Program-made: the position numbers and the translations under genes
Shown: positions 43,961 through 57,119 of the stretch, one piece after another
How the letters are laid out: each line of letters opens with the position of its first letter
How positions within the stretch are numbered: position 1 is the stretch's first letter
The notes under the pieces: generated by a model
Database searches by the model: none
Seen by the model: the letters and a program-made list of their open reading frames with translations, nothing else
Told to the model about the DNA's origin: nothing
Assembly (NCBI RefSeq): GCF_949987535.1
Contig: NC_080074.1
Location: forward strand, 40,345,641 to 40,409,640
Direction: 5' to 3'
Origin: Balaenoptera acutorostrata
Taxonomy: Eukaryota; Chordata; Mammalia; Artiodactyla; Balaenopteridae
Length of the DNA: 64,000 nucleotides

Positions 43961-44859
43961 TTTTCAAATACACACACCTATTATCTGCCTATCATCTAGC
44001 ACGTTAAGAAAAAATAAACAAGTACAACTACCATAACACTATTGTTGGAAAAAATAAGTATTTCCCAATGAAGTTTTATCTTATCAGTTACTATCCAGTT
44101 ATCTGGAGTCAGTATATTAGACAAGCAAATTTTGAATCAATTTTCCCAAAGCACAGGGGGCAGTTTTTCTTCCATGACACAGAAGAGCAAAATAAATTTT
44201 ATAAATTATGAAGCCTGAGGTCTCAAACACTAATAGCTTGAGCTCTCCTCACCTGGGGTGAGACAAAATTGAACATAACTTCCACTGTCTGTGGCAAGAA
44301 GGAAGGACCCATAGCCCATAGCTATTCACTGGGTGGATGTTGAAATTCTCTATATAAATAAAACTTATATTCAGACAATGACTGCAGATAGCTATTATCC
44401 ATGGAAGTGCGACTCTACCCCATTTACTTTTCATTGGAAGACTATTTTCCTCTTAGTGTTCATGGACTGAACGAGGAGGCGTCTAGACTGGATGATTCTG
44501 GAAGCTTAATTTGACTCAAAAATTTTATCTGAGCAAGTTCTACTTGTTTTCAGGGGAGATTTCTTCATCTAAACTCCCTGAATTTGGATTTTGGAGTTTT
44601 AATTGAAAAATTTTCCTCCTAGGTTTACATTTGTTGTTTGGTAAAAGCACCCCAATTCTTCTTTTTTAGTCTTAAGGTGATTTGAATGTTACTGATCCTG
44701 TCTTCCCTTCTTTAAGCACGGGTTTAAGTCATAGGTCTGGTGAACGAGAACATTCCATTCCCCCAGAGCATAATGATTGCGGCATGGATGGGCACATGAT
44801 GTTAAAGTAGTTAGACCTGGAACTATTCTTACAAATAGTAGATCTAGAAAAGATAACAC

Positions 44860-44975
44860 AAGGGCAAAGATTTTTCTCTCTTCTTCACTGACGTATCTCT
44901 ACATTTAGAGCAATGCTGGTACATAGTAAGCACTCAACATATATTGATATTTGTTGAATGAGTGAAAAAGTCACT
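44860..44975 (+). mobile_element. L2 LINE 3' end
   Basis: The pattern agcaatgctggtacatagta, agcactcaacatatattgat and atttgttgaatgagtgaa is the L2 3' terminus. Confidence 0.65.
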
Positions 44976-45764
44976 TATACTGAGTGTTGCTACACTGGCT
45001 GAATGTTAGCCATGAGCTGCTGGGCAGATGCCATGTGGACAATGTCGTCCTAGGAGGGAAGTAAAAATTGAAGAAATCCATGCTAAAGGTTGAAAAGAGA
45101 GAAACTGAGTTCTGATGACATCATTTGAGCTTGAGGACACAGTTATGTGGGAGCCAGGGTAGGTGGGTGTTTGTTAGTTCCAAGAACCAAAAAAAATCAC
45201 TCACCATGTACACAAATTAGCGTTGGGTTTCACCAAAAGAATGCTGATCACCCATTTCATCGTGTGAAGACTCTTCTAGCTTTGGGCTATTATGATGGAA
45301 TGACCCAAATTGTATTACCCTAAGTCACTGACTTGTACATTTCATTCATAAATTTTTTATTAGAAACTATCTATACTGCAGCAATATAGACATCTCCAGA
45401 GATATATCACAGTTGTGCATGAGAATTGCTCTCAAATTTAAAATATTTTAAATGACTCAAGGGAGTTGATATATTGATATATAAGAGGGCTTCACCTTGA
45501 GTATTCCAGAGGAGTCCTTGATGGCAGTAGTAGGACTATGTTTACATACTGGGATTTTATTAATTGATAAAGGGTTTGTGAGAACAGGAGCTAAGAGCTC
45601 TCATACTGGGAGGTAACTTATCCTGAAAGGCAGACATACTCAGCAATGGCCTTTTCTTTCCTGGAAGGACTTCTAGGAGGAGTGTTGTTATAACATGTTC
45701 ATTCTTGTTCTGAATCCTCCTTTTATCCAGGCAGTGGTCTCTCTCTGTCACACACATATGGATT

Positions 45765-45920
45765 TTGTATCCTCCTGGCTACATACTAGCTGCAAAATTT
45801 TGAGCAAGTTAGTCTTTCTAAAATGGAAATAATAATACCTGTATTATAGGATTGTATAAGGATTAAATAAGATGATTCAGGTAAAGCACTTAATAATTAC
45901 TAAATTAATGGGAACTATTT
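45765..45920 (+). mobile_element. MIR SINE
   Basis: The sequence has tttgagcaagttagtctttc, aaaatggaaataataatacc, aggattaaataagatgattc and aaagcacttaataattac. Confidence 0.65.
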
Positions 45921-46835
45921 TTACTATTAGATGGTTCTGACCCTCACCGGTTTCTTGTTTGGGGGCTTTAAGGAATTCTAGCTATCTATTAGCCTTATTC
46001 TGATTTGGAGATCCACTTCCAGAGTCTGGCCTTCAAAACCTTAATATTTAACATTCTAGTTCAATTTCTGTAATGGGGTTTTATTCTTCTAAACTGCTGT
46101 TGTGATGAAAAGTCTTAAACTCCAGTTTTTCCAGGGTTGGGGACCTAATCTTCTCTTGTTGGTCCATCCAGAAGAGTGAGATCATCCCTCTGGTTCCGCT
46201 CCTGCTAACACCTCCTCCTTCCTGGAAATACTTACCACTTAGCTTTGCTCAGTGTTTTGCTGGGCGTTTGCCTAAATAGTTGAACTTTGATCTTTTTCCA
46301 TCTATCTGATTAAGCACCAAGTCCCTCATTATAGTTGCATATGTCCCTTAGGATCTGTCTCCTCTAGATGGCTTTGTCTTCTCACCATCCACACTTCTGA
46401 CTCTTTGGATGGAAGACTTTTGGGAAAACATGAGGACAATAGGGGGTAAGTTGCATAGTTGTCACCCTTCAACACCTGTGAGCCTGGAAAAGTCACATAG
46501 CTCCAGGGAACATGCTTGAGAGATGGACAATACATAAAATATATACATAAAATGAAATCAGTTTTTTCTGTCAAGTATCTTCTACCTCTGAAAACAATTG
46601 ATTTCATGAATTCTCAGTAGATTCACAGATTTTTTTTTTGTACAATCATTTTTATGTTAGATTTGATCCCATTAACTACCTTGTTTTTGAGGCTAACTCT
46701 CAACTATGATTTCCTATATGCCAAGGGTCTCCAGCTGACTTCAACTTCTGACCCAAAGGTGTTTGTTTCAGCAATATCTGAAACCAGAAATGTTCCAGAA
46801 CCAAGCCCGTCTTGCCTGTCTGTACCCAACCTGAG
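45921..46835. other. Unique intron sequence, nothing recognised
   Basis: No exon or clear repeat. The open frame at 46329-46607 shows no domain. Confidence 0.5.
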
Positions 46836-46851
46836 CTGCTGTTCAGTTTTT

Positions 46852-46887
46852 TTTTTTTTTTTTTTTAAATTTTTTTAAAGGATTTTC

Positions 46888-46926
<39 letters not shown>

Positions 46927-47215
46927 TTTTTGGCTGTGTTGGGTCTTCGGTTCGTGCGAGGGCTTTCTCCAGTTGCGGCAAGCGGGGGCCACTCTTCATC
47001 GCGGTGCGGGGACCGCTCTTCATCGCGGTGCGCGGGCCTTTCTCTATCGCGGCCCCTCCCGTCGCGGGGCACAGGCTCCAAACGCGCAGGCTCAGCAATT
47101 GTGGCTCACGGGCCCAGCTGCTCCGTGGCATGTGGGATCTTCCCAGACCAGGGCTCGAACCCGTGTCCCCTGCATTAGCAGGCAGATTCTCAACCACTGC
47201 GCCACCAGGGAAGCC
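46852..47215 (-). mobile_element. CHR-type SINE with expanded tail and internal duplication
   Basis: A minus-strand copy of about 364 bp. The 16-bp duplication ctgctgttcagttttt flanks it at 46836-46851 and 47216-47231. The tail contains a long (TTTA)n tract at about 46890-46929. A 24-bp segment of the body is tandemly duplicated (46989-47012 and 47013-47036). Several overlapping open frames up to 120 residues run across it on both strands and are not genes. Confidence 0.95.
46889..46930. repeat. (TTTA)n microsatellite in a SINE tail
   Basis: About ten TTTA units form the tail of the 46.9-kb CHR SINE, longer than the two to four units in the other copies, so it is likely length-variable. Confidence 0.93.
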
Positions 47216-47231
47216 CTGCTGTTCAGTTTTT

Positions 47232-49269
47232 GCATTTTGCTAAACATATCATCACTTCATCATTCTTCTAGTTTTATTCTCAGGTTAGTTTTGCCTTCTC
47301 TATCTTTTTTTTGCCACCCATTTTGGCATTTTTGAGACTCCAGACTTCTTCATTTTTACAAACACCATTCTTCTCCATGCCTTTGATATTTCATACCCGA
47401 ATTGCTATGATGATTTCTAAGCAAGAAGACAAGAGAAGTCTCTGGCTTTCACATTCTTATTCAAATAATTTTTCTTTTCCCAGTATGTATGTTTTCCCCT
47501 TTTAAAAATGTTAGGTGCAATGGAGGTTCTCCATCAACTGCCCAGTCGATGTTCTCCCTCTACTGAGTCCTTGTTTCTTCATAACATACTTTTTAAGAAA
47601 TCTAATCTTGCTGTACTCTCCATCTATCTCACTCCTCTCATTATTAAAAATGCTATTCTCCATCAATGGAGAATTTACTTTGAGTATTTTCACAGAAATG
47701 TCATTAGTCTTGCACCATCCTTTTCATGTGACTAATTCACTTGCTACAACGAGGGGCATCCTGAATGGGATTAAAGTGTCCTGTGATACTAACTGGGTCA
47801 AATGGGTTTAGCCTCAGTGAACTTTAAAAAATTGATTCAACCAGTCTGACTACTTTTTGCTATTTTTTTTTAACCAATAAGATCTTTATTGACCTTCATT
47901 TTCTGAAATCCCAACTCAAAATGTACTTTCTCAAGAGGAATATTTTCATCCTACAAGATGGTTCTTAGTACTTTTCTATTGTGTGCACTTTCAGTGCAAA
48001 TTCATGCTTTTAACTATAGTTTCCCGTGCTTTTTTTGATCCCCTGCCCTGGAAAGTGTTCTCCAACTCTTTGAATGTGTGTTTTTTGCCTTGTATGACTG
48101 TGAGCCTTTTGAGTATCTATGTCTATGTGCGCTAAGCATCTATTGTGTTGTGACTCTCCCCCACTGCCATTGCTGTGCATTCTTGAAGGTCATTGAGCAC
48201 ACACCAGGCACTCATTCAATACTGAGTGATCAACTGCCAACGTGTAGGTGGTTGCAAAACAATCTGCCATGTGTGAAGGGAATATATGATCTTATTTTTT
48301 CCATTTGCTAGTGAGATGGTAATAACCCCACTGTCCTTAATAATGCCTCATAAATTGTTTCTCTCATAGCAAAGAGTTGTGAGTCCTTGACTTTGTGCTA
48401 TGTTTCATTATACCCTCTATATCTCAGCAGTAGTATGTACTGTTTATGCCAAGAATGTTTAAAGACAACACTGTAAAGGCTATCTATGTGAAAAAGCATT
48501 TCTATTCCATAAGTTGCACCTCATAAGTTGCTGGTTTGCAACTTCTGATATCTTTTTAACAACAGTGAACCAAAAGTACTGGTAAATGGAAGAAATGAGA
48601 ATGCATTTGGTTTATAGCTATGCAAAGAGGCCTGATAGCCCTTGACTTTGGAACACCTTTCCTGAAGTCTTAATATCTTCTCTATAAAAACTATACTCTG
48701 GAAGTTCACAGGTGATAAATAATCACTATATTCAATTATCTTCACTTTGCCTTATCTCTAATGACACTTGGAATTAGGGACAGATTTAAAATTTTTAAAT
48801 TAAAAAAAAATCCCTCCTTTGAAACTCTTGCTGTTATTCTTTGACTTTCCAGCAAGTGTATATTGCTAGTTCTGCACTTTATCCACATAACACCCCCAGC
48901 AAATACTGTCACCCTTATACTGAACCCTTACTTTCTAGCCACTGGGCTGGATAAGGGTGGTAGACCAAAACTAAAGCATCATCTCAGTCTTCTAGGAACT
49001 CACAGTAGGTGAGATAAGAGGTCAACAGAGGTGACTATGATAAAAGATAAAATTAATAATAATTGCTTCAGAGACAAAAGTAAAAAAAATAAATTCAGAG
49101 AAATAATAGAAGAAAGTATAGAAGAATTGGAATGGCCTCATTATGATGGTATCATGAAAGATGTGCAGAATTCACACATTTAGAACTGATGAGGGAATGA
49201 CCGCCAACATGAACCAGAGAATGGGGGAAAAAATAAGTACCAGATTGGAAAAGGGGATAATACCTTTTA
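47232..49269. other. Intron sequence with faint L2-like traces only
   Basis: The C/T-rich text at 47850-48200 may be old L2; it is too diverged to call. Confidence 0.5.
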
Positions 49270-49620
49270 CATGTATTTCCTTCTTTGAATTTCTATTTCT
49301 ACTAGTCAGGTCAGGCTCTTATTACCTCCTGCCTAGAATACTTGGATCACCTCTTAATCGATTCCCATTCTTCAGCCTCTCCCTTCCCCAGTTCATTCCA
49401 AAACACAAGCCTAGAGGATATGGCACAAGCTCTGGCCAGGTTACTTCTCTGCTCAAAATACTTCAGTGGTCCCCAGTGATGCTTGGAATTCAAGGCCATC
49501 GATGACTGGGCTCTATTCATTTTTATGGTCTCATTCCCATTTCCCATTATGAAATACATGCTCAAAATTTCCAGTTTTTAATCATTGCTCCCTCATTCTC
49601 TCAACTTTCCCTAGGCCTAA
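49270..49620 (+). repeat. Ancient interspersed repeat (family not assigned)
   Basis: The order ggttacttctctgctcaaaa, cttcagtggtccccagtg, gaattcaaggccatcgatga is a recognisable mammalian-wide repeat motif. Related text recurs at 55230-55480 (ttacttccatgtttaaat, ataaagtctaaactccttag). I cannot name the family with certainty. Confidence 0.45.
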
Positions 49621-51589
49621 AGTTTTAATCATCTTTGATTTTCATTCCACCTCTAATTTTCATGCTTAAAACAATTGCCATGTTCTAAAACATCTATTGT
49701 ACCCACTACTCTCAACAGGATCCTTATCTTTTGGGATTGACCAGTTATATGTCTTCTGGTCTCCAGAATCTATAGTCTACTAAGTTTTTGCATAGTTTCT
49801 ATAAAATACCATTTTTAGTGAAACTAGAGACTAGTTCGAGGTTTTCTCCTAAGTTATTCTTCAGAAAAGTTTGTCTTAATCTTGGTAAGAATTAACAAAA
49901 TTGCAAAAGCTTATTATCATTTTCAGAATTATTTTCTTCTTTTTACCACCATTTTTTTGCAGCTATATTTTTCTTCCCATAAACATGACCTCTTATAAAA
50001 CTCTGCACAAAAATATAGTGTTCTACTTAAGAAATCAAAGGAAGGTTAAAGGTTATTTATTTATATTTGAGTTTCCAAGTAACGAGAAAGTGGTATTTTT
50101 TTTAAAGCATGGCTTCTACACAGAGATATAACAATTTGAGTCATTCCTTTGGTGAAAAAACTCATTGCTTACACTAGATTTCGCAGTTACAACAGCTATC
50201 ACTCACTGGAAACAATTTCCAGGAATTACATTTCCTTGCTAAGACTGCCACCTACTTCACAGACTAAGTTTTAGAATAACTTTTAAAGTGCTTTTTCCAT
50301 TTTTGCCATGTAAGAAAAGAAACTAAAGAGAGAAATCTCAGTTTAGAAAAAAATCTTTTCAAAGTAAAATTAGAAGCCCAACAAGAATTAGAGTGAAATA
50401 TGTGAAAACTTGGGGGGAAAGGTTAGTATAGATCCCTTTAGTTTTATGATCAAATATTAGTGTTTTCTGCATTAGTATATAGGAAATGAGAATTTCTATG
50501 AAGAGAGAAAAAATTGCTAAAGGACTGTGTAAAGGAAATCAGGCGGAAAATTCTTGAGGATCAAGGTTACCAAACAGAAAAAAAAAGCTTTAGCAAATTG
50601 TAAAAATAATAAGGGGGCAGCAATGTGCAAAGCCAATGATAGTGATGAAGGTATTAACAAAGGCACCTTAATTTTAGGCCTGGAAAAGAGCAGAGAACAC
50701 TGGTAATTATCAGTATGAAAGCCTTCACCGCAGTACTTCAAATTGCAGAGAATGGAGTTGAAATGAATTGATCAATTGTTCTAACACATTTGAAAATGTG
50801 GTGTTAGAGTCCACTGTGAAACTGGGTAAATGGATAACTAATTCTTTTTACTTTATGATAGAGCATGATATAGCATCATGCTTTTACATCATAAAAGCTA
50901 TACTAGATTCTTAAGCTTTATTAGGTGTAACTTTACTCCCTGCCCCCATTTTCTTCCCCTCCCCTCTTCCTTTTCCATGCTAACTAAATCTGTAAAATTG
51001 CCTTTCCTCCCACTCTTTGATGGCCCTGTTAACTTTGCTTTCCCTTTCTGAGATAAGGATACATAGCACTTTTAGAGAGTAGACTTTTGATAATTAATAC
51101 TTCAAGTAAAGTCAATCATTAGAAGCAACAACGCATGCCATTCTGGGATGGGCTTAACTTCAGAGACCTCCTGCTTGGCGCTCACAAAGCTTCATGATTG
51201 CTGAGTTTGGAAATGGGGAAGAGGGATGAAATTTTCTGCACTGCATCTCCAATATCTGCAATCCTTGCTCCTGAGTAAGGTCCTCCAATGCATTCTTGCT
51301 GCACTGATTTTGTTTTAGAATATTTTTAATAAATAGAGACACAAGAAGGATTTAACAAGTTTCTTATCTTAATTTACCAGAACAGTTGCATCAGTGTGAA
51401 AAAAGTGCCCACTGCCTGATGTTGTGCTTGTTACTGAAATGTGAGCAAGCATGTGGTTATACTTGAGTAATTTACAAAATTCCATTTAACAAGCTGAAAA
51501 GAGAAAAATGTCATGGAAAAATGAAGAAATAGGAAACTGATTGTCTTCAAATTTTGGAGACAAGGGGAAAAGTGGCAAATAACTTGTCT
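49621..51589. other. Unique intron sequence, nothing recognised
   Basis: AT-rich, with no family recognised. Confidence 0.5.
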
Positions 51590-51945
51590 TAGTCCATTCA
51601 GGTTGCCATAACAAAAATGTCATAGACTAGGTAACTAATAAACAGAAATTTGTCACAGTTCTGGAAGCAAGATCAGGGCACCAGCAGATTCTGTGTGTGT
51701 GGTGAGAGCCCACTTCCTGGTTTATAAACAGCTGTCTTTTCACTGTATCCTCACATGGCAGAAAGAGCAAGGGAGATCTCTGGGATCTCTTTTATAAGGG
51801 CACTAATCTTATTCACGAAGGCTCCACCCTCATGGCCTAATTACATCCTAAAGGACCACCTACACATACCACCACATTGGAATTAGGTGTCAGCATATGA
51901 ATTTTGGGAGGATGTATATGAGCACCCTCATATACAAGTTACTTA
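51590..51945 (-). mobile_element. MLT1-type MaLR solo LTR
   Basis: The plus strand reads gtcttagtccattcaggttg, tcacagttctggaagcaag, tcctcacatggcagaaagag, ttttataagggcactaatct and gctccaccctcatggcctaa in the order expected for the reverse complement of an MLT1-family LTR. No internal region is seen. Confidence 0.85.
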
Positions 51946-52024
51946 TTACATACAACACAAGGTCTTACTATGAGTGTTTTGGGAGGAGAGAGCATCTTGC
52001 AAGAGTTAAGAACCTGGATGGATT

Positions 52025-52165
52025 TGGATTTGGCTCAAGTTAAAAGCCAGGCTTAGGTTTGAATCCTCTGTTGCTACTTAGTAGTTGAATGACCTTGGTT
52101 ACTAATTCTCCCTATCCTTCATTTCACAGATGTTATGAAACCTGTTGATGTGAACTCATTATCAT
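52025..52165 (+). mobile_element. MIR SINE
   Basis: The sequence has taggtttgaatcctctgttg, ctacttagtagttgaatgac and cttggttactaattctccc in MIR order. It sits between two LTR fragments. Confidence 0.65.
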
Positions 52166-52426
52166 TACCAAAATATAACCTTTGAAAAATTTGCGAGACT
52201 GAGAGCTCTGAACAGCAAACTGCTTTAGCTTTCACACTCCCTTTAACATTGCTCAGATACCAAAGAATCTGCACTGAAACATCTCAGCACTTTAACCCTG
52301 CTGCTGCTAACCCTGTGAAAATATATATTAGTGGTGATAATGGAATCTGCTCCCCTCACCCCGCCACCAAAGAAGAAATGAACAAAATGAGAATGAATGA
52401 TGCTTTCCAGTTCAAATCCTCTTAAT

Positions 52427-52431
<5 letters not shown>

Positions 52432-52457
<26 letters not shown>
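52432..52457. repeat. A-tract (26 bases)
   Basis: The longest pure homopolymer in the window, between a MIR and an LTR fragment. It probably varies in length. No attached retroelement body recognised. Confidence 0.9.
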
Positions 52458-52569
52458 TTAAATGTACATAGTGCAAATGGATACTAGAGAAAAGGAAATA
52501 TCTATTGCTTTTTCATTAAAGAAAAATTATTTTGCTCTCTCCTAATGCTCTGTTTCCCCTTCCATATCT

Positions 52570-53160
52570 GTGCGGGCAGAATTCTGAGATGGCTCCCAAG
52601 ACATCCCGAATTCCTCTTAGCACTCTTAATGTGCACATCCTGTAGAATTCCCTTTTCTTGACTGTGAGCAAGACCTGTGATATGATGTTACTATATATGG
52701 CAAGGGTGAAGGGATTTGCCAATGCAATGAAGATCCTAAGTCAGTTGATTTTGAATTAATCAAAAGCAAGATTTTCCTGAGTGTGTTTGACTTAATCAGT
52801 TGAAAGCCCTTCAAGAGAGACTAGACCCTTCCTGAGGTGAGAGAGATGTTCTTCCACTTGCCTCGAAGAAGCAGACAGCCTATGAAAGGGTGCCTCTGGG
52901 AACTGAGAGTCTCAGTCCTACAACTGCAAGAAATGAATTCTTGCCAAAAATCTGAAGGAGCTTGGAAGAGGGGCCTGAGTCTCTCTTCCGGAGTCCAGGT
53001 GACACATAGATTGCAATCTTGTGAGACCCTGAGCAGAGGACTCAGTTAAACTGTGCCTGCATTCTTGACCCACGTAAACTGTGGGATAATAACTGTGTAT
53101 TGTTTTTAGCTACTGAGTTTGTTGTAAGCTTTCATGCAGCAGTAGGAAACTAATATATCT
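52570..53160 (+). mobile_element. MaLR-like LTR fragment
   Basis: It starts with gcagaattctgagatggctc and proceeds through cctgtgatatgatgttac, gaattaatcaaaagcaag and ttgaaagcccttcaagag. It ends with taactgtgtattgtttttag and ctactgagtttgttg…gcagtaggaaactaata, the 3' pattern shared by MaLR-type LTRs. The subfamily is not assigned. Confidence 0.6.
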
Positions 53161-54249
53161 CTCTGCAAACCAATTCTTTGCATGTATTTATAATAGTGAA
53201 ACACAGACTCCAAAATTAATTCAATAAGTAATTATTTAGTATCTACAGGAGCAATATATATGAGAATGTCCTTTTCTGCCTCCCCCCACCAAAAAAAAAT
53301 TTTAGACTAACCTGGAAGAATAAGACAATTAGCTCTCACATAAGAACAAAATTGGCAAGTGCCATAGCATGAGGTTTATGGAAAGAACAGGGGAAGGGAG
53401 ACTCTGATCAATGTAGTAGGAAAAATAGTGCAAACATATTGGTATGTGGTCTCAGCAACACTTTATAATCCCAGTGAATTAGTCATTTGAATGTATTGGG
53501 AAGAGTTTCTAACACTGAAGCTCTCAGTAGACTGTCACCAACTTTTCTGTCCCAGGTTTACAAGTAACTTCTGTTGCAAAAAAATTAGGAGAGAAGTGTG
53601 ATGGGGTGTGGATATGTGGTGGCGTTCAGAAGGAGCCAGGAAAGAGTTCACTTTGCCTATGGTAATGACAGTCTCTGTCATTTCATCTCATTCTATTCCC
53701 TGCCTCAGCACTTATCCAGTTCCCCTTCATCCTGCTAAGTGCACGAGCCGTCATTCTGTTTGTCCCATGATGGGAGAGAACAGTTCACACTCACTGCTTT
53801 CACTTTCTCAACTCCTCTTTCTCACTTCTTAACTCCTCACCTCACACCCTGCAAGCCAGCGTCTGATGCCAGCTCTCTGATGAAACGAGGCTTTCCAAGG
53901 TCAACAAAGAGCTCTACATCCACTGGCCTTTTCTTAAGCATAAGCTTCCATGATCTATTTGCAGCATTTGCCATGCCTGGATGTTTATGTCTGTTATTAT
54001 TTCTTCTGATCATCAAGAAAGAAAAAAAAAAATTAGTTGGACCCACACTCTGTTTTTTAAAATCCCATAAAGGTTTATGGTTTGCAGGATAAAGTATGAC
54101 CTGTTTAGCCAAGCATTAAATATTCTAAAAAATGGGGTCACATGATTTGCATCAACATCATTTCAATGTGTCCTACAATTCAGTCACACCAAACCAAACT
54201 GTTAACCATCAAACTCTGTGATGGCACTCACGACTCATGTTGTTCAGTA

Positions 54250-54470
54250 TGAAATGGCTTTCTGTCCAGTTCTTTGGTTGTATAAATCCTCTCTTTCAAG
54301 GCCTAATTCAAAAGGCACCTCTTTCTTTACTAACTCCTTCTGTTGCTCCTATACCATTTCTCCTTCCTTTGTGCTTTGCTTACTTGCACCCTTCTTTAAT
54401 ACTTATTTCATTATGCCCTGTACCAGAGTACATTTTGCTTAATATCTTTGAGATGCTTTACTCCTTTATA
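54250..54470 (+). mobile_element. L2-like LINE 3' region
   Basis: C/T-rich sequence with caaggcctaattcaaaaggc and tctttactaactccttctg, as in L2 3' ends. Diverged. Confidence 0.5.
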
Positions 54471-55229
54471 AAATTAAAATCATAAATACATACCCAACAA
54501 GGTTGTTATGAGGAATAACTGGTCAAATAATAATTTAATACATAGGTGAGGTCCTGTACTAATCACTCAAAAATACTGGTAATGATGATGACGATGGTAT
54601 CTGCTCCCTCTCCCCCACTATATTGAAAACATGGTAAGGGTAGATTGCATGCTTTAGTCATTTTTGTTTTCCCAAATTTCAAGCAGTACATTCAATACAT
54701 TTCTTTTGAATCAAATTGGCTACTGTTTCTCAGAAAATTTTTACTTAGCTTCTATGACACTCTGCACTTCTGCTTTACCCACTACTCTCTGACAGCTCAT
54801 TTATCCTGCCATCAATTTCACTACTCATCCATGACTTTTATATTTTTAAGAATTTATCATTGACTCCCCCCCCCATCCCACACATTCTTACTTATGACAA
54901 CTATCCACTTTCACAACCTAAATTTATATGTGGTCAACTCCCCAAACCTCAATTTCCAATGCTGAACTCTCCCTTGCATTCCCCATTCCCTACAGGGCAT
55001 CACTGGGGAATGATCACCCAGACACTCTGGAATTATATATATATATTTTTTCCTACACACTCTCAGATCCAGTTGCAGTGTCTGTCAACTGCATGTTCAC
55101 AGAGTCTGAACATCTGTGCCTTCCTTTCCACATCAATTTATACTTTCATTATCTCTACTGTTCCTTCAGTTGCCTCCTTCCTGCCTGGTCCATCTCTCCA
55201 GGCTCTCCCCTTGTAATCTCTCCTGCCCA

Positions 55230-55490
55230 CACACTGCTGTCAGATTGATGTTCCTAAAACAAAACTATAATTATGTTACTTCCATGTTTAAATATCTTGA
55301 ATGGTTCCTGGCTCCTCTTTAACGATTTAATAAAGTCTAAACTCCTTAGCCTGATATTGATGGCCCTTTCTAACCTAATTCCAAATTACATTTCCAGGCT
55401 CATCTTTGATGACTCCTCTACACATTTCTACTGTCTTACACTGTTACTGTCTCTATGCATATCTTATCTCTCCTACTAGATTATAGGAAT
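55230..55490 (+). repeat. Ancient interspersed repeat, same type as at 49.3 kb
   Basis: It contains gattgatgttcctaaaac, ttaataaagtctaaactcct and tgatggccctttctaacc, a diverged mammalian-wide pattern. Overlapping C/T-rich open frames (54860-55479) are not protein genes: they overlap in three frames and have low-complexity composition. Confidence 0.45.
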
Positions 55491-55529
55491 GATAACTTAC
55501 TCTATTTTGTATTCTACAACCAAGCAATT

Positions 55530-56335
55530 CATCCACACCATACACATTTATTGACTGCCTATCCTTTGTAAGGCACATAGCATGTAGTCTAAAATATGAA
55601 AAAATGGGTCAAAGTCTGAGGCTGTCTTCTAAGAACTTAAAATCTAGTAAGGAAGGTAAGATATGAGCATAATACTACATAGTAGAAGATAAGTATATTG
55701 AAAGAGTAAAATGGTTATTCAGGAGGAGCAAGACGGAAGAGCTGGCATTTGAATTGAGCCTTATCATTTACGTTAGGAAGGCTTGGATATGCAGAGATGG
55801 GGGTAATGGCATTTCAAATGTAGGAACACCATGGACTGAGGTACAAAGGCAGGAAATGGAGGCATGTCTCTGGGGAACAGTGAATAGTTCAGTTCAAAGA
55901 AGTTGGAATGAGGTTGGGAAAGTAGGTTGGGGCTAGACTACAGAGGGTCTTGGATGGCAGATAAAGGAGTTCAAAAATCAGGTAAGGGGGAAAGTACTAA
56001 AGGTTTCTGAGCAAAGCACTGGTGTGTTCAGAGCTCTAGGAAGAAACAGCTGGAAGATTTATGTACAATGGATTGGCCAACAGGGGAAGATGATTATGGG
56101 AAAATCTCTTAGGAGGTCCTAATAACTGTAATAAGATGGATGGCCCAAATAGAGAAGTGGCAGTGAGAATAGACAGGAGAGAAGGCAGAGATTGAGGCAG
56201 TAGGACTTGTTACCTGGTTGGACAATGGGGACAAAAAGTGGGAAGAATCAAAGATGACGCTAGGGTTTTGAGCTTCAGGGTAGAGGTGTGTGTGTATTTC
56301 CTGGGGGGAAAAAGGAGGTGAGTTTAGTTGGGATA
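55530..56335 (+). repeat. Ancient G/A-rich interspersed repeat (family not assigned)
   Basis: A long G/A-rich diverged copy of a mammalian-wide repeat: ttgactgcctatcctttgta, aagacggaagagctggcatt, ggctagactacagagggtct, aaagatgacgctagggtttt. It appears to resume at about 58260-58490 after L1 and SINE insertions. Confidence 0.45.
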
Positions 56336-56399
56336 TACTAATTTCAATTTAGTAAAATATGCAAATGGCATACACAGATGAATGGATCTTAAAGAGAGC

Positions 56400-57112
56400 T
56401 TTAAAAATGAAATTCATTGTAGTTTTAATTTGCACTTCCCTAATGACTAAAAATGTTGAATGTAAATGATCATGCAGTTGATCCTTACATGAATTTATTG
56501 GTCATGTATATCTTCTTTGACTGAATATCTGTTCAAATCTTTGCTCATTTTTGTATTGGTTTGTAAGAGTTTAAAAAAAAAATATATTCCAGAAACAGCA
56601 TCTTTGTCAAATATATGTATTGCAGATACTCTCTCTCAGTCTATGATTTACCTTTTTATTTTCTTTCTTTTTTTAAAAAATAAATAAATAAATAAATTTA
56701 TGGCTGCGCTGGGTCTTTCTTGCTGCACGTGGGCTTTCTCTAGTTGCGGTGAGCGGGGGCTACTCTTTGTTGCGGTGCACGGGCTTCTCATTGCGGTGGC
56801 TTCTCTTGTTGCGGAGCACAGGCTCTAGGCGTGCGGGTTTCAGTAGTTGTGGCTCGTGGGCTCTAGAGCGCAGGCTCAGTAGTTGTGGTGCACGGGCTTA
56901 GTTGCTCCGCGGCATGTGGGATCTTCCCAGCCCAGGGCTCGAACCTGTGTCCCCTGCATTGGCAGGCAGATTCTTAACCACTGCACCACCAGGGAAGCCC
57001 CCTGCATTATTTTCTTAATGCTGCATTTCAAAAAAGCAGTCTTTACTTTTGAAGAAGTTTAATTTGTCAACTTTTTCTTTTATTGTTAATGGTTTTGGTG
57101 TCCTTTTAGGCA
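56400..57112 (-). mobile_element. L1 ORF2 fragment in reverse orientation, split by a SINE
   Basis: Plus-strand text tttaatttgcacttccctaa, tatatcttctttgactgaat and atctttgtcaaatatatg, then after the SINE tttaatttgtcaactttttc, is the reverse complement of L1 ORF2 3' sequence. The CHR SINE at 56666-57000 lies inside it. Confidence 0.75.
56666..57000 (-). mobile_element. Full-length CHR-type SINE
   Basis: A minus-strand copy of about 335 bp with (TAAA)n tail, full body and tRNA-like head. The imperfect duplication cct..ttattttctt flanks it (56651-56665 and 57001-57016). It interrupts an older L1 ORF2 region that continues on both sides. Confidence 0.94.
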
Positions 57113-57119
57113 GACTATT

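Noticed and set aside
46889..46930. TTTA repeat as a possible CRISPR-like or satellite array
   Set aside because: It is a SINE-tail microsatellite with no spacers. No regularly spaced repeat-spacer structure exists anywhere in the window.
46916..47335. Overlapping open frames up to 120 codons
   Set aside because: Repeated GC-rich SINE body read in several frames; not a protein gene.
54860..55322. Three overlapping plus-strand open frames (118, 106 and 68 codons)
   Set aside because: C/T-rich low-complexity sequence that leaves several frames open at once; it overlaps ancient repeat sequence.
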